From Winogradskyella marincola (GTDB lineage: Bacteria > Bacteroidota > Bacteroidia > Flavobacteriales > Flavobacteriaceae), in contig NZ_JARSBN010000004.1 of NCBI RefSeq assembly GCF_029624125.1, forward strand, positions 310,001-374,000: 64,000 bases of DNA. The letters run 5' to 3'. Positions 63,682 to 64,000 of the stretch are shown piece after piece. Each line of letters starts with the position of its first letter. Position 1 is the stretch's first letter. The notes below the pieces were generated by a model. That model had not been told where the DNA came from and ran no database searches. It saw only the letters and a list, made by a program, of their open reading frames with translations. The translations under genes were made by a program, and so were the position numbers.

Positions 63682-64000
63682 TTAGTATTCTATTTGACGT
63701 ATTGCTGTGTATAATTTTGGGGCTAAAACCATCATATCTTCATCAGCACTATATGAAACAGACTTTTCTAAGTCTATATCAATGACCATGTCATATCGTC
63801 TCTTAGAATTTAGTTGCATTTCTACTAAATTAGAAGGTGTTGTGTTTTCTATATCCAAACTGTGCAACACAGAATTGATGTCCACAAAATTGTTATAACC
63901 AAGTACCAATCTAATTTCATAAACATAATGCCCTTCAACATTAAAATTATCTACCAGAAGCAAAGGTGTATTTTCGTTTAAATCTGAAATATTAAAAGCC
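63682..64000 (-). CDS. DUF4382-like protein (5' end outside window)
   Basis: The frame is open to the window edge without a start; the TTG at 63963 is internal. The visible part of about 105 residues matches the DUF4382 core of the neighbouring gene: YEIRLVLGYNNFV compares with KQVRLILGDDNTV, YDMVIDIDLEKSV with YDFILDFDVDESI, and LAPKLYTAI with LKPVLRASL. Unlike its neighbour it ends right after this domain, with no beta-sandwich tail. The two are tandem paralogues. Confidence 0.85.
   Translation of the reverse strand, partial: AFNISDLNENTPLLLVDNFNVEGHYVYEIRLVLGYNNFVDINSVLHSLDIENTTPSNLVEMQLNSKRRYDMVIDIDLEKSVSYSADEDMMVLAPKLYTAIRQIEY

Overview
The window is a stretch of core chromosome from a member of the Bacteroidota, almost certainly Flavobacteriaceae, and probably a marine genus of the Winogradskyella/Psychroserpens type (the genus is a guess). 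The evidence is AT-rich DNA, TAnnTTTG-type promoter elements, many family-specific proteins (DUF4286, DUF4199, DUF3109, DUF4382, a fused PlsC/N-acyltransferase, a complete Bat operon) and many lipoproteins with a Cys directly after a short signal peptide. No insertion sequence, prophage, integrase, CRISPR array or rRNA operon was seen. One tRNA gene, tRNA-Leu(CAA), is present. Two genes are cut by the window edges: a PiT phosphate transporter at the left and a DUF4382 protein at the right.

Layout. 1-11 kb: phosphate transporter, OmpA-type lipoprotein, two zinc-ribbon membrane proteins (one a CPBP protease), DUF3109, MarC, a short flavoprotein, an S41 protease, dCMP deaminase, a HupE/UreJ-like protein, a TPR protein and the tRNA. 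11-25 kb, mostly plus strand and mostly housekeeping: prs, rplY, pth, ribF with an overlapping HTTM membrane protein, serS, a TPR protein, DUF4286, rsmA, mgtE, a 2-hydroxyacid dehydrogenase, a membrane-anchored LuxR-type regulator with a DUF4199 protein, DUF1801, VOC and an LEA-like helical protein. 25.6-32 kb: a minus-strand group (GNAT, aspartate kinase, OlsF-like acyltransferase fusion, carboxypeptidase-regulatory-domain protein), then fbp and a TerB-like protein. 32-40 kb: mfd, a TlpA-like thioredoxin, a zinc-ribbon protein, a repeat-containing lipoprotein and gpsA.

40-47.6 kb, minus strand: a drug-efflux operon in the order GbsR/MarR regulator, AcrA-like adaptor, AcrB-like RND pump, TolC-like channel, DUF3861, TetR regulator. 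A perfect GTTCGG-N6-CCGAAC dyad lies just upstream of the predicted promoter of the first gene, so autorepression is likely. 47.6-52.4 kb: pheS, a small conserved protein, cvpA, then a beta-carbonic anhydrase next to a SulP anion transporter, which together suggest bicarbonate handling. 52.4-62.6 kb, minus strand: the Bat (Bacteroides aerotolerance) operon in the order MoxR ATPase, an unrecognised membrane protein, DUF58 protein, a BatD-like membrane protein, BatA, BatB, BatC, BatD, BatE. 62.7-64 kb: two tandem DUF4382 proteins.

The most notable observations are non-coding. A roughly 29-bp element (CCAAA-N7-TTTGG followed by CGTATAT) lies in the same orientation upstream of the OmpA-type lipoprotein at the left end and the DUF4382 lipoprotein at the right end. 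Direct repeats with a 22-bp period precede the DUF4199 gene, and 12-bp direct repeats with a 30-bp period precede the LEA-like gene. There is also a candidate 22-residue hydrophobic peptide between serS and a TPR gene. I saw no convincing wholly new defence or metabolic system. The best protein-level candidates for follow-up are the unrecognised PH-like membrane protein inside the Bat operon and the acyltransferase fusion.
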